Of a stretch of 64,000 nt of DNA, positions 24,648-34,500 are shown piece by piece (position 1 is the first letter of the stretch; each line of letters opens with the position of its first letter). This stretch comes from Methylobacterium frigidaeris. Lineage in GTDB: Bacteria; Pseudomonadota; Alphaproteobacteria; Rhizobiales; Beijerinckiaceae. Both the position numbers and the translations under genes were made by a program. The stretch lies in assembly GCF_022179185.1 (NCBI RefSeq), contig NZ_BPQJ01000006.1, positions 124,001-188,000 on the forward strand, given 5' to 3'. The notes below the pieces were generated by a model. It made no database searches. It saw nothing but the letters and a program-made list of their open reading frames with translations, and was not told the DNA's origin.

Positions 24648-25733
24648 GTGACGACGCCTGCTCCCCCTCCCGCCACCGGCCGCCTCCGTTTCGAGGCGAT
24701 CTCGAAGCGCTTCGACACCCATCTCGCCGTCGACGGCGTCGATCTCGATCTCGCGCCCGGGGCGGTCTTCTGCCTGCTCGGACCCTCCGGCTGCGGCAAG
24801 TCCACGCTCCTGCGCCTGACCGCCGGCTTCGAGGAGCCGAGTGCCGGGCGCATCCTCCTCGACGGGCAGGATCTCGCCGGGGTGCCGCCGCACCGCCGCC
24901 CGGTCAACATGATGTTCCAGTCCTACGCCTTGTTCCCGCACCGGGACGTGGCGAGGAACGTCGCCTACGGGCTGGAGCGGGAAGCTTTGAGCCGGTCCGA
25001 GATCGCCGCCCGGGTCGCCGAGATGCTGCGCCTGGTGCAGCTCGAGGCCTTGAGCACCCGCCGGCCCGACCAGCTCTCCGGTGGCCAGCGCCAGCGGGTG
25101 GCGCTCGCCCGCGCGCTCGCCAAGCGGCCCCGGGTGCTGCTCCTCGACGAGCCGCTGGGCGCCCTCGACCGTGCCTTGCGGGAGGAGACGCAGGCCGAGC
25201 TGCGGGCGCTGCAGCGCCGGCTCGGCACCACCTTCGTGGTCGTCACCCACGATCCAGCCGAGGCGATGGTGCTCGCCGACCGCATCGGCGTGATGGCGGC
25301 GGGCCGGCTGGTCCAGGTCGGACCGGCGGCCGAGCTCTACGAGCGTCCCGCCACCCGCTACGTCGCGGGCCTCCTCGGCGACGTGAACCTGATCGAGGGC
25401 CGGCTTGGGGAGGGCGGGGCCGGGACCCTGCGCAGCCTCGACACGCCGCTCGGCCCCTTGCGGGCCTTCGACCATCACGGCGCCGGCGCCGCGGGAGCCC
25501 CGGGCCTGCTCGCCCTGCGGCCCGAGCGCCTGACCCTCGGGAGCGAGGGGCTGCCGGGCACGCTCCTCGACGCGACCTATCTCGGCGAAAAAATCCTCTA
25601 CCGGGTCGGGATGGCGGACGGGCGGGTGCTGCGCGCGTCGGGCGCCCCCGGCGCGGGCTTCAGCGCCGGCGCCCCGGTGCACCTCGCCTTCGCGCCCGAG
25701 GCCGCCTCGCTGCTGCCGGCGGAGCCGGCATGA
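24648..25733 (+). CDS. Polyamine-type ABC transporter ATP-binding protein (PotA-like)
   Basis: 361 residues from a GTG at 24648. Order of motifs: LRFEAISKRFDTHLAVDGVDL, Walker A LLGPSGCGKSTLLRL (about residues 42-56), Q-loop MMFQSYALFPHRDV, signature DQLSGGQRQRVALARAL, Walker B RVLLLDEPLGALD and switch His in VVVTHDPAEAM. A TOBE-type C-terminal domain follows (LLALRPERLTLGSEG and THE-like DATYLGEKILYRV), as in PotA and other group-3 importers. The stop overlaps the ATG of the first permease. Substrate is unproven, since Pot-like systems also carry opines, thiamine or other cationic compounds. Confidence 0.87.
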   Translation: MTTPAPPPATGRLRFEAISKRFDTHLAVDGVDLDLAPGAVFCLLGPSGCGKSTLLRLTAGFEEPSAGRILLDGQDLAGVPPHRRPVNMMFQSYALFPHRDVARNVAYGLEREALSRSEIAARVAEMLRLVQLEALSTRRPDQLSGGQRQRVALARALAKRPRVLLLDEPLGALDRALREETQAELRALQRRLGTTFVVVTHDPAEAMVLADRIGVMAAGRLVQVGPAAELYERPATRYVAGLLGDVNLIEGRLGEGGAGTLRSLDTPLGPLRAFDHHGAGAAGAPGLLALRPERLTLGSEGLPGTLLDATYLGEKILYRVGMADGRVLRASGAPGAGFSAGAPVHLAFAPEAASLLPAEPA

Positions 25734-26641
25734 CCGGGCGCCTGCGCGAGTCCCTGCGGCGCTTGCGCCTGCCGGCGGTGCCGCTCCTCTGGCTCCTCGC
25801 CTTCTTCGGCCTGCCGTTCCTCGTCGTCGTCAAGATCAGCCTGTCGGACCCGGCGACGGCCTTGCCGCCCTACACGCCGGTGCTCGACTGGGATGCGGGG
25901 CTCGCCGGCTGGGCCGACGTGCTCGCCGCCCTCGACTTCGAGAACTACCGCACCCTCGTCGCCGACCCGCTCTACCTCGAGGCGGGCCTGACCTCCCTCG
26001 CGGTCGCGCTCGGCGCGACCGGGCTGCTGGTCCTCGTCGGCTATCCGATCGCCTACGCCATGGCGCGGGCGCCGAAGGCCTGGCAGCCGCTCCTCGTCGC
26101 CCTGATGGTGATCCCGTTCTGGACGAGCTTTCTGATCCGGGTCTACGCCTGGATCGCGATCCTGAAAGGCGACGGGCTCCTCAACCAGGCGCTCATGGCG
26201 CTCGGGCTGATTTCGAAGCCGGTCGAGATCCTCAACACCCCGGCGGCGGTGATGATCGGGGTGGTCTATGCCTACCTGCCGTTCATGGTGCTGCCGCTCT
26301 ACGCGGTGCTCGAGCGCCTCGACCGCGGGCTGGTCGAGGCCGCCCGCGACCTCGGGGCGAGCCGGCTTTCCGCATTCCGGACCGTGACCCTGCCGTTGTC
26401 GCTGCCCGGCCTCGTTGCCGGAGCGCTCCTGTGCGTCATCCCGATCACCGGCGAGTTCATCATCCCGGACCTGCTCGGGGGCCCCGACACGCTGATGCTC
26501 GGGCGGGTCCTGTGGAGCGAGTTCTTCTCCAACCGCGACTGGCCGCTCGCCTCCGCGGTGGCGGTGGTGCTGCTCGTGATCGTGGCCGGCCCGGTGGTGC
26601 TGTTCCGCGAGGCCGAATCCCGCCGCCTGGAGCGACCTTAG
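25730..26641 (+). CDS. Polyamine-type ABC transporter permease (PotB-like)
   Basis: 303 residues, overlapping the ATPase gene by ATGA. It opens with a helix (PAVPLLWLLAFFGLPFLVVVKISLSD) and the PotB-type periplasmic loop FENYRTLVADPLYLEAGLTSLAVA. WTSFLIRVYAWIAILKGDGLLNQALMALGL is highly typical of PotB. The EAA coupling loop is LVEAARDLGASRLSAFRTVTLPLSLPG. Six hydrophobic helices can be drawn. A 14-bp tandem duplication begins at its 3' end (26632-26659). Confidence 0.88.
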   Translation: MTGRLRESLRRLRLPAVPLLWLLAFFGLPFLVVVKISLSDPATALPPYTPVLDWDAGLAGWADVLAALDFENYRTLVADPLYLEAGLTSLAVALGATGLLVLVGYPIAYAMARAPKAWQPLLVALMVIPFWTSFLIRVYAWIAILKGDGLLNQALMALGLISKPVEILNTPAAVMIGVVYAYLPFMVLPLYAVLERLDRGLVEAARDLGASRLSAFRTVTLPLSLPGLVAGALLCVIPITGEFIIPDLLGGPDTLMLGRVLWSEFFSNRDWPLASAVAVVLLVIVAGPVVLFREAESRRLERP

Positions 26642-26684
26642 ATGAGTGACCTTAGATGAGCGACCCGAGAGCGAGCGCCCGTCG

Positions 26685-27464
26685 ATGAGCCGCGCCCACC
26701 CGCTCGCCTGGGCCGCGCTCGGCCTCGGGATGGTCTTCCTGTACGGGCCGATCCTGCTGCTGGTCGTCTACTCGTTCAACGCGTCCCGCCTCGTCACGGT
26801 CTGGGCCGGGTTCTCGACCCGCTGGTATGCCGGCCTCCTCGACAACGGCCCGCTGGTCGAGTCCGCCCTCGTCACCCTCAAGGTGGCGCTTGCCTCGGCC
26901 GGCCTGGCGACGATGCTGGGCACCCTCGCGGCCCTCGCCCTCGACGGGCGCCGGCGCTTCCCCGGCCGGCCGCTCCTCACCGGGCTCGTCTACGCCCCGA
27001 TGGTGATGCCGGAGGTGATCACCGGCCTCTCCCTGCTGCTGCTCTTCGTTGGCCTCGGCATCCCCCGCGGCTTCTGGACCATCGTGATCGCCCACGCGAC
27101 CTTCACGCTCTGCTTCGTCGCGGTGGTGGTGCAGGCCCGCCTGCGCCACCTCGACCGCTCGCTCCTCGAGGCCGCCGCCGACCTGGGTGCTGCGCCCGTC
27201 ACGGTGTTCCGCACCGTGACCCTGCCGCTGATCGCGCCAGCCGTCATCGCCGGCTTCCTGCTGGCCTTCACCCTGTCGATGGACGACCTCGTGATCGCGA
27301 GCTTCGTCTCCGGGCCGGGCGCCACCACCCTGCCGATGCGCCTCTACAGCCAGGTCCGCCTCGGCGTGACCCCGGAGATCAACGCGATCTCGACCCTGCT
27401 GATCGGGGCGGTGAGCCTGGCGGTGCTGGGGGCCTCGGTGCTGACGGCCCGGCGGGGGCGCTAG
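26685..27464 (+). CDS. Polyamine-type ABC transporter permease (PotC-like)
   Basis: 259 residues from the ATG at 26685; a GTG at 26646 in the duplicated segment is an upstream alternative. PotC hallmarks: FLYGPILLLVVYSFNASRLVTVWAGFSTRWYAGLLDN, APMVMPEVITGLSLLLLF and the EAA loop LLEAAADLGAAPVTVFRTVTLPLIAP, then FTLSMDDLVIASFVSGPGATTLPM. Together with the PotA- and PotB-like proteins it forms the importer core. No substrate-binding protein gene follows; downstream are a broken vapC and rutA. Confidence 0.88.
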   Translation: MSRAHPLAWAALGLGMVFLYGPILLLVVYSFNASRLVTVWAGFSTRWYAGLLDNGPLVESALVTLKVALASAGLATMLGTLAALALDGRRRFPGRPLLTGLVYAPMVMPEVITGLSLLLLFVGLGIPRGFWTIVIAHATFTLCFVAVVVQARLRHLDRSLLEAAADLGAAPVTVFRTVTLPLIAPAVIAGFLLAFTLSMDDLVIASFVSGPGATTLPMRLYSQVRLGVTPEINAISTLLIGAVSLAVLGASVLTARRGR

Positions 27465-27476
27465 CCGGTCACGATG

Positions 27477-27806
27477 GGGCACGGGCCCAGGACCGTGGCG
27501 CGGTCCATGCTCCTGTCCGAATACGAATCGGGATGGCGGAACGTCGCCGCGGGTATGAAGGCCCTGGTCGACGATCTCGCGTTCGATATCATCCCCGTCA
27601 CGGCCGCAGTGGCTGACGATTGCGCAGCCGCCTATGCCAAGTGGGCAAGGGTGTGCATCCGGAGGGTGTGCATCCTGTCGCCCTGAACATGGGGGATTGC
27701 TTTGCCTGCGTGCTCGCCGAGGCACGCGGATGCCCCTTGCTCTTTGTCGTCGACGATTTCGCTCGCACCGATGTGACGAATGCGCTGAGCACGGCGCGGG
27801 AAACGG
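27477..27806 (+). pseudogene. VapC-type PIN-domain toxin, frameshifted C-terminal remnant
   Basis: Two frames together give the C-terminal part of a VapC ribonuclease: frame one reads [25 protein letters not shown], then the match continues in another frame as [11 protein letters not shown] and [22 protein letters not shown], followed by VDDFARTDV. One base is missing in the G run of AAGTGGGCAAGGG (near 27650). The segment GTGTGCATCC is repeated in tandem (27652-27676), duplicating VHPEG. The N-terminal half with the first catalytic Asp and any antitoxin gene are absent. The remnant ends about 65 bp before rutA. Confidence 0.75.
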
Positions 27807-27871
27807 CCCCGATCCTGCAAAGCCGCTTCGGACGGCCTGATCGCCGCCCACCGGAACCCGGAGCTTCGTGC

Positions 27872-28954
27872 ATGGATGTCGGCGTATTCATCCCGATCGG
27901 CAACAACGGCTGGCTGATCTCGGAAGCGGCCCCGCAATACAAGCCGAGCTTCGCTCTCAACAAGGCGATCGTGCAGAAGGCGGAGGCCTACGGGCTCGAT
28001 TTCGCCCTCTCGATGATCAAGCTGCACGGCTTCGGCGGCAAGACCGAGTTCTGGGACTACAACCTCGAATCCTTCACGCTGATGTCCGGCCTCGCGGCCG
28101 TGACCGAGCGGATCAAGCTCTTCGCCTCGACCGCGGTGCTGACCCTGCCGCCGGCTCTCGTCGCCCGGATGGCGACCACGATCGATTCGATCGCCCCGGG
28201 CCGCTTCGGCGTGAACATCGTCTCGGGCTGGCAGAAGGCCGAGTACGCGCAGATGGGCCTGTGGCCCGGCGACGAGTATTTCGGCTACCGCTACGATTAT
28301 TCGACCGAATACGTCCGGGTGATGAAGGAGCTGTGGGAGACCGGCCGTTCGGACTTCCAGGGCGAGCATTTCCGGATGGAGGGCTGCATGATGAAGCCCG
28401 CGCCGTCGGGCCCGATCCCGATCGTCGCCGCCGGCCAGAGCGGGCGGGGCATGGAATTCGCCGCCACTTACGCCGACTACAACTTCGTCCTCGGCACCGG
28501 CCTCAACACGCCCACGGCCTGCGCCCCGACCTGCGCCCGGCTGATCGAGGCCACCGCCCGGACCGGGCGCGACGTCGGCTCCTACGTGCTGATGATGGTG
28601 ATCGCCGACGAGACCGACGCGGCGGCGGAGGCACGCTGGATGGCCTACCGCCAGGGCGCCGACATCGCGGCGCTGGCCTGGATGCTCGACCAGAGCACAC
28701 AGGACAAGAACGCCTCGGCGGATTCGACCGCGACCTGGATGAACCTCCCCGAGGGCGCGGTGAACTTCAACATGGGCACGCTCGTCGGCTCCTACGCCAA
28801 GGTGGCGCGGATGCTCGACGAGGCGGCTTTGGTTCCGGGGGTGAAGGGGATCATGCTGACCTTCGACGACTTCCTCGAAGGCCTCGATATCTTCGGCACC
28901 CGGATCCAGCCGCTGATGGCCTGCCGGCAGGATCGGCGGGAGATCGCCGCGTGA
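27872..28954 (+). CDS. rutA: RutA-like pyrimidine oxygenase (flavin-dependent, luciferase-like)
   Basis: 360 residues from the ATG at 27872. The match to RutA is close along the whole length: [97 protein letters not shown] and [21 protein letters not shown]. RutA opens the uracil ring with an FMN-N5-peroxide, giving ureidoacrylate, and needs a flavin reductase (RutF). Neither RutB nor RutF-type genes lie here; the next gene is an amidase whose GTG start overlaps this stop. A uracil or related ring substrate is likely but unproven. Confidence 0.85.
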   Translation: MDVGVFIPIGNNGWLISEAAPQYKPSFALNKAIVQKAEAYGLDFALSMIKLHGFGGKTEFWDYNLESFTLMSGLAAVTERIKLFASTAVLTLPPALVARMATTIDSIAPGRFGVNIVSGWQKAEYAQMGLWPGDEYFGYRYDYSTEYVRVMKELWETGRSDFQGEHFRMEGCMMKPAPSGPIPIVAAGQSGRGMEFAATYADYNFVLGTGLNTPTACAPTCARLIEATARTGRDVGSYVLMMVIADETDAAAEARWMAYRQGADIAALAWMLDQSTQDKNASADSTATWMNLPEGAVNFNMGTLVGSYAKVARMLDEAALVPGVKGIMLTFDDFLEGLDIFGTRIQPLMACRQDRREIAA

Positions 28955-30534
28955 CGGTCTCCGACGCGCTCATCGCCCGCACCATCCTGGCCGGCACGGT
29001 GGCGGAGGCGGCACCGGCCCGGGACCTGCCCTCGGCCTGGGAGCGGGACGCGCCCGAGCCGGCCCAGGCCGAGCGGCGCCTGCTCGAGGCCGCACACGCG
29101 ATCGGAGACGCGGCGCCCATCGTTCCGCCCCTGCCGCCTGTGCAGGCCGGCCCGCTCCACGCCCTCGGGATCGGCGCACTCCAGGCCGCCTTCGCGGCGG
29201 GAGCGACCGATCCGGTGACCCTCGTCGACGCCCTCAAGGCGCGCATCGCCCGCCACCCCTCCGGCCGCGATGCGGTCCTGGCCTTGGTGCCGGGCGCCGA
29301 GACCGCCGCCGAGGAGAGCGCCCGACGGATCCGCACCGGCGAGGCCCGCCCCCTCGAAGGCGTGCCCTTCGGCGTCAAGGACATCGTCGACTGCGCCGGC
29401 GCGCCGGTGACCTGCGGCTCGCACCTCACCGGCGCCCGGGTGGCCGACACCGACGCGACCGTGGTGGCGCGCCTGCGGGCGGCGGGCGCGATCCCGCTGG
29501 CGATGCTCGCCACCACCGAGTTCGCCTGCGGCTCGGCCCACAATCCGCGCTACGGCGCGGTCGCCAACCCGTGGAACCGGGCGCGCTGGACCGGAGGCTC
29601 CTCCACCGGCTCCGGCGCGGCGCTCGCCGCCCGGCTGATGCCCCTGGCGCTCGGCACCGATACCGGCGGCTCGATCCGGGTGCCCTCGGCCTGGTGCGGC
29701 CTCACCGGCCTCAAGCCGACCCGCGGGCTGGTGCCGCGCACCGGCGTCGCGCCCCTGTCCTGGACCCTCGACCATGTCGGCCCGATGGCCCGCTCGGCCG
29801 AGGACCTTGCCCGGGTCATGCCCTGGATCACCGGCCCCGACGGCGCCGACCCGCACGCCGCCGGCCGCTACGACGCCACCCGGGCGAAGGGACTCTCGGG
29901 GCTGCGGGTCGGCGTGCCGGACGGCTGGTTCACGGCGATGCAGGACGAAGCGGTGCTCGCCGCCTGGCAGGCGATGCTGCTCGTGCTGGAACGGCAGGGC
30001 GCGCGTCTCGTGCCGGTCGATCTCGGGGCGATCGCGACCGCGCACCAGGACGGCTACACGATCGTGATGGCGGAGCTGGCCTCGCTCCAGGAGCCCGACC
30101 TCGACCGCGCCGCCGCCCTCGATCCCGGCACCCGCGCCCGGCTGGAGCAGGGCCGCCTCTTCTCCGCCACCGACTACCTGCGCGCCCTGCGCCGCCGGCC
30201 CGTCGTGCTGGAGCAGGTTCTCGACGCGCTCGCCGCGGTCGACGTGCTGGTGACCCCGGGCCTCGGCGGCGAGGCGGCCTCCCTCGACACCCTCACGGTC
30301 GAGGTCGACGGCGCGGCCCACCCGCTCCAGGCGGTGCTGCCGCGCAACACGATGCTGTTCGACTATACCGGCCTGCCGGCCCTGATGCTGCCGACCGGTC
30401 GCGGCCGCACCGGCCTGCCGGTCGCCGCGCAGGTGGTGGCGAAGCCGTACGACGATGCGTTGTGCTTGGGCGTGGGAGCGGCGTTCCAGCGGGAGACGGG
30501 GCACCATCTCGCGGCGCCGCCGGAGGCAGGGTGA
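28951..30534 (+). CDS. Amidase-signature hydrolase coupled to rutA
   Basis: 527 residues from the GTG at 28951, whose GTGA overlaps the rutA stop. The Ser-Ser-Lys triad of the amidase signature family is complete: Lys143 in [12 protein letters not shown], the cis-serine at 217/218 in GGSSTGSG, and the nucleophile Ser241 in [14 protein letters not shown]. About 75 residues before the catalytic fold are unusual and Ala/Pro-rich. Related enzymes hydrolyse allophanate, biuret-type ureides, indoleacetamide or aryl amides. Coupling to rutA suggests it cleaves the ureide or amide produced by ring opening, a job done by the unrelated RutB in the standard pathway (inference). Confidence 0.85.
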   Translation: MTVSDALIARTILAGTVAEAAPARDLPSAWERDAPEPAQAERRLLEAAHAIGDAAPIVPPLPPVQAGPLHALGIGALQAAFAAGATDPVTLVDALKARIARHPSGRDAVLALVPGAETAAEESARRIRTGEARPLEGVPFGVKDIVDCAGAPVTCGSHLTGARVADTDATVVARLRAAGAIPLAMLATTEFACGSAHNPRYGAVANPWNRARWTGGSSTGSGAALAARLMPLALGTDTGGSIRVPSAWCGLTGLKPTRGLVPRTGVAPLSWTLDHVGPMARSAEDLARVMPWITGPDGADPHAAGRYDATRAKGLSGLRVGVPDGWFTAMQDEAVLAAWQAMLLVLERQGARLVPVDLGAIATAHQDGYTIVMAELASLQEPDLDRAAALDPGTRARLEQGRLFSATDYLRALRRRPVVLEQVLDALAAVDVLVTPGLGGEAASLDTLTVEVDGAAHPLQAVLPRNTMLFDYTGLPALMLPTGRGRTGLPVAAQVVAKPYDDALCLGVGAAFQRETGHHLAAPPEAG

Positions 30535-30538
30535 CGGC

Positions 30539-30926
30539 TCACCGCGCGAGCGTCGTCCCTGCCGCCGCGACGAGCCACGCCGCCATCGCGGGGGCGACCG
30601 CGTCGGCCTGATCGCTCCAGCGCGCTACCTGGATCTTCGAGGAGGGCCGTATCTCGGCCCGCCGCACCAGCCGGGTCAGACGGCGGCGGCGGAGCGCGTC
30701 GGCGACGAGGAGCGAACGCGCGAAGACGATACCGTTGCCGTCATGCGCTGCCTGCAAGGCCGCGCTGATGTCGCGAAAGCGCATTGCGGGCGGGCGTCGT
30801 CCGTCGTCCGTCGTCGCCGAGCCACGTCAACCAGGACCATTCGGTGGCGATGCCGTCGGCGGCGTGCCCCTTCGCGAGGAGCGGGAGGCGGCACCAATCG
30901 TCCTCCCGGCTGGCGCGACGGAGCAC
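30539..30926 (-). pseudogene. LysR-type regulator, C-terminal remnant with frameshift
   Basis: The leftward frame encodes the end of a LysR effector domain: MRFRDISAALQAAHDGNGIV, FARSLLVADALRRRRLTRLV and a final AAWLVAAAGTT. The preceding residues (WCRLPLLAKGHAADGIATEW, then SWLTWLGDDGRRTTPA) are in another frame, so there is a frameshift near 30785-30795. The HTH and about two thirds of the protein are gone. It converges on the amidase gene and its missing 5' end abuts the MFS remnant. Confidence 0.65.
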
Positions 30927-30948
30927 GGGGGCGACGACCGGGAAGACG

Positions 30949-31494
30949 ATCTCGGCAGGCGACTGGCCCGTCCTGGGCTACCTGACGGTCTTCCTCATGG
31001 CGGCGTTCGGGCTGGGCACGCAGGCGGCCGGCGTCGCGTTGCTCGCGGCGACGCTGCCGATGCTGGTGCTGCCCCCGCTGGGCGGCCACATGGTCCGGCA
31101 TCTCGGCGGGCGGCGCTCGTTCGGAAGTGCGCTCGCCCTGGTCGTTCTGGGGGATGCGATCCTGGTGGGAGCGGCGCTCGCCGGCTCTTCCGCCCTCACC
31201 GGCGCGCTCGTCGGCATGGCGGCCGTCGGGGCCGGGGCGGCCCTCGCACATCCCCAGCTCACCGGGGCCGTCGTCGCCCTCGCGCCGCCCGAGGCGGCTG
31301 GCATGGCCTCGGCCCTCACGATGGTGGCGCGTCAGGCCGGGTTCGTGCTCGGGGTGGCGGCGCTCGGCGCGCTGGCGCCGACGATACCGGGTGGTACGGG
31401 ATACGCCGCCGTCTTCGCCTTCGCCACCGCTGCCGGCCTGATCGGAGTCGCGGCCTCCCGCGTGCTTCCGGACGGCGCCGCGCGACGGCGATGA
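30949..31494 (+). pseudogene. MFS transporter, C-terminal half only
   Basis: About 180 residues of the second half of an MFS permease remain, from DWPVLGYLTVFLMAAFGLGTQ through the loop GHMVRHLGGRRS to the last helices (AGMASALTMVARQAGFVLGV, YAAVFAFATAAGLIGVAASR). Five or six hydrophobic segments can be counted; the N-terminal half is missing. The frame runs upstream to 30784, but that part is the antisense of the LysR remnant. LysR and MFS genes were probably divergent before a deletion removed both 5' ends. Confidence 0.65.
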
Positions 31495-31520
31495 TGCCTC
31501 ATGCCGGGCAGGCGTCCGGC

Positions 31521-34500
31521 TCAATACTCCCACTCCGCCCCCACCCCCACGGCCGTGCGCCCATCCGCCCCGGCCTCGCCTTGCACCTTGATCCGCCCGG
31601 TCACGTCGTAGGTGATGGTCGCGGCGCTGTCCTCCGGCCGGGCGCCGGCGCGCACGCCGACATCGACGCGCTCGCTCAGCGCCCGCGACAGGCCGACCGC
31701 CGCGCCGCCCTTCGCTCCGGCCTGGATGTCGAGGCTGTCGAGGCCCAGCCCCTTGCGGGCGCTCTCGAACACGTCGGGCCCGCCGGCGCCGCCGGAGAGC
31801 TGGGCGACGGCCTGCGCCAGTTGCAGCGCCTGGAACGGCGACAGGCCGCCGGAGGCCTTCTTGAACAGGAGGCGCGACAGCACCTCGTCCTGCGGCAGTG
31901 GCGGTTCGGAGGAGATCGCGAAGTCGGGCTGGTTCGCCGGGCCGGTGACGGCGATCTTGGCGGTGACGTCGCCGGCCTGGGACTGGGCCAGGAAGTCGAG
32001 ATCCGGCGCCGTGAGATCACCCGCGAAGGTCAGGCGGCCGCGGGTGAAATCGAGGCGCTGGCCGACGATCTGGATCCGGCCGCGGCGCATCGCGAAGGCG
32101 CCGTTCGCCACCGGCGCGGCCGAGGTGCCGGTGAGGCGGAGATTCCCGCCGAGCTCCGCGTCGATGCCGCGGCCGCGCACGGTGATGCGGCCGGGAGCGT
32201 TCACCGCGACGTCGAGGGTGGCGAGGAAGGGCGGGGTCCTGGCCCCGCGGCGGGATGCCGCGTCGCGCTTCGCCCGGGCGGCGAGGCGGGCCCGGGTCTG
32301 CGGCGGCGCGTTGACGTGGCGGATGCCGGGCAGGGGCTGCACTGTCGCGGGCAGGCGGTCGGGCACCGAGACGTCGAGGGAGACGACGTCGACCTGGCCC
32401 GTGACCCGGGGGGTGCGGGCGAGCGGCCCGGTCAGCGACAGGTTGAGGCCGGTGATCAGCGTCATCAGCGGGCTCGAGACCAGCTCGGCCCGATCGGCCC
32501 GGATGGTCAGGTTGCCCGGAAAGCCCGCCGCCGGCTCGACGGCCACGCGCCCCTGCGCCTGCAGGGTGCCGCCGTTGCGGGTGGCGGCGGTCAGGCGCTC
32601 GATCACGATCGTGTCGCCGCGGCCGGTCACGCGACCCTGGATGTCGGTGAGGCGCACGCCCTGGAGCGGATCGGTGAAGCTGCCGCCGGTGAGGACCGCC
32701 GAACCCTCGACCCGCGGTGCCTGGAGCGTGCCGCCGATCCCGGCATCGAGCGCGACCCGGCCGGTCAGGCGCTGGCCGCCCGCCGCCAGCATCGTGTTGG
32801 CGAGCGCGGCATCGAGCGTGCCGCGGGTGCGCAAGGCGAGGGTGCCGCCGGTCTCGACCGGCAGCGAACCGGAGAGGGTGAGCTGCAGCCCGCGGCCGGC
32901 CGTCACCGTGCCATCGAAGCCGGCGCGGCCGTCGTCGATCCGGCCGGAGGCCCTGGCGTCGATCGGCGGCAGACCGGCGGAGCGGGTCTCGGGCGTCACG
33001 AGGCGCGTGAGGCTCAGGGCGTAGCGCCCCTCAGGGCTCGCGGCCGGGCCGGCGAGCACGGCCTCGCCGTCGAGGGTGCCGGAGAGGCTGAGGCTCGGGG
33101 CGGCGATGCGGGCCATCGCGAGCGGCAGGCTCCTGAGGCCGAACCGCAGGTCGAGGGTCTGGCCGATCGTGCCGTCGAGGCTGGCCCGGCCGGAGCCGGC
33201 GGCGATAGCGAGGCCGGCGACCGTCACGCCCTCGTCGCGGAAGGTGATCGTCGCCGGGCCGGCGAGCGCCAATCGGTCGGCCCCGCGCACGGCGCCGAGG
33301 CGAGAGAGGTCGAGGCGCGCAGGCCCGGCCGGGACCAGCCGTGCGGCACCGTCGAGGGCGAAGCCCCGGGCCCGGGCCTGGAGCACGAGGTCGCTGCCGT
33401 CCGGCGCGGGCTTGGCGTCGAGGCGGATGGCCTCGATCGTCTCAGGCCCGGCGACGAGCCGGTCGGCATTGAGCCGGCCGGAGACCCGGGGGCTCGTCCA
33501 GAGGTCGGTGCCGTTCAGGTCGGCGTCGAGGCGCGAGAGCGCCACGCCGGCCCCCCGCACGCCGTCGCCGGTCGCCCGCATCCGGGCATCCTGCCGGCCG
33601 CCGGCGCGGCTCAGAGAGATCGCGGCGTCGAGGCGTCCCTGGAGACGGGTGAGCGCCAGGGCCGAGAGATCGTCGAGGTCGCCGGCCTTCAGGGACACCT
33701 CGCCCTCGGCGAGGCGCGACGCCGGATCGACCGCGGCGCGGCCCGCGAGGCTGACCGAGCCGAGCGTGAAGGCCAACCGATCGAGCAGCCAGTCGGCGTC
33801 GCGGCGGGCGAGATGGAGGTCGCCGGCGAGCGGCTTGCCGTCGACCCGGCCTGACAGGGACAACGTCCCGTCGAGGGCGCCGGTGGCGTCGGCGATCGTC
33901 GCCCGCGCAGCGAGGTCGCGGACCGGACGGCCCATGGCGCGCGCCTCCGGCGCCGCCAGGGTCAGGGCGAGGTCGGGGCGCTCGAGGGACCCGGTGAGGC
34001 GGGCCTCCAGCCCGGCCCGGCCGGCGAGTTCGGGGTCGAGGGTCGCGAGGTCGGTGAGGTCGACCCGGCCGGTCATGTCGGCCTTGGTCTCGGTGGCGCG
34101 GCCATCGACCGTGGCGGTCACGGCGTGCCCGGTCAGGCGCGCGGCCTGGACGGCGTAGCCGTCGGGGAGCCGGGTCAGGCGGCCGGCGAAGCGGGGCTCG
34201 CGGCCGAGCGTCCGGTCGAGGGCAGGGGTGCCGAGAGACAGCCTCTCGGTGCTGGCCTCGACATCGGCGGTGACGCCGGCCCGGCCGGGATCGCCGGAGA
34301 GCAGGGCCTTGAGCGCGACGCGGCCGCCGAGCGGCCGGCCGGCGGCGAGGGAGAAGGCGGCGAGGTCGGGCAGGTCCGCCTGGAGCGTGCCCGCCACCAC
34401 GTCGCGGCCGATCCGGCCGGCATAGCGGGCGCTCGCTGTCGGCGCCTCGATGGTCACGGCGTCGAGATCGGCGACGCCGTTCGGGTCGATCCGGCCGGCG

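Noticed and set aside
24335..24651. Short frames between the efflux genes and the PotA-like gene
   Set aside because: Overlapping frames of similar length, with no ribosome-binding site or family match; composition does not separate one as coding.
30735..33854. 1039-codon rightward frame across the MFS remnant and tamB
   Set aside because: No recognisable domain; it is antisense to tamB for most of its length.
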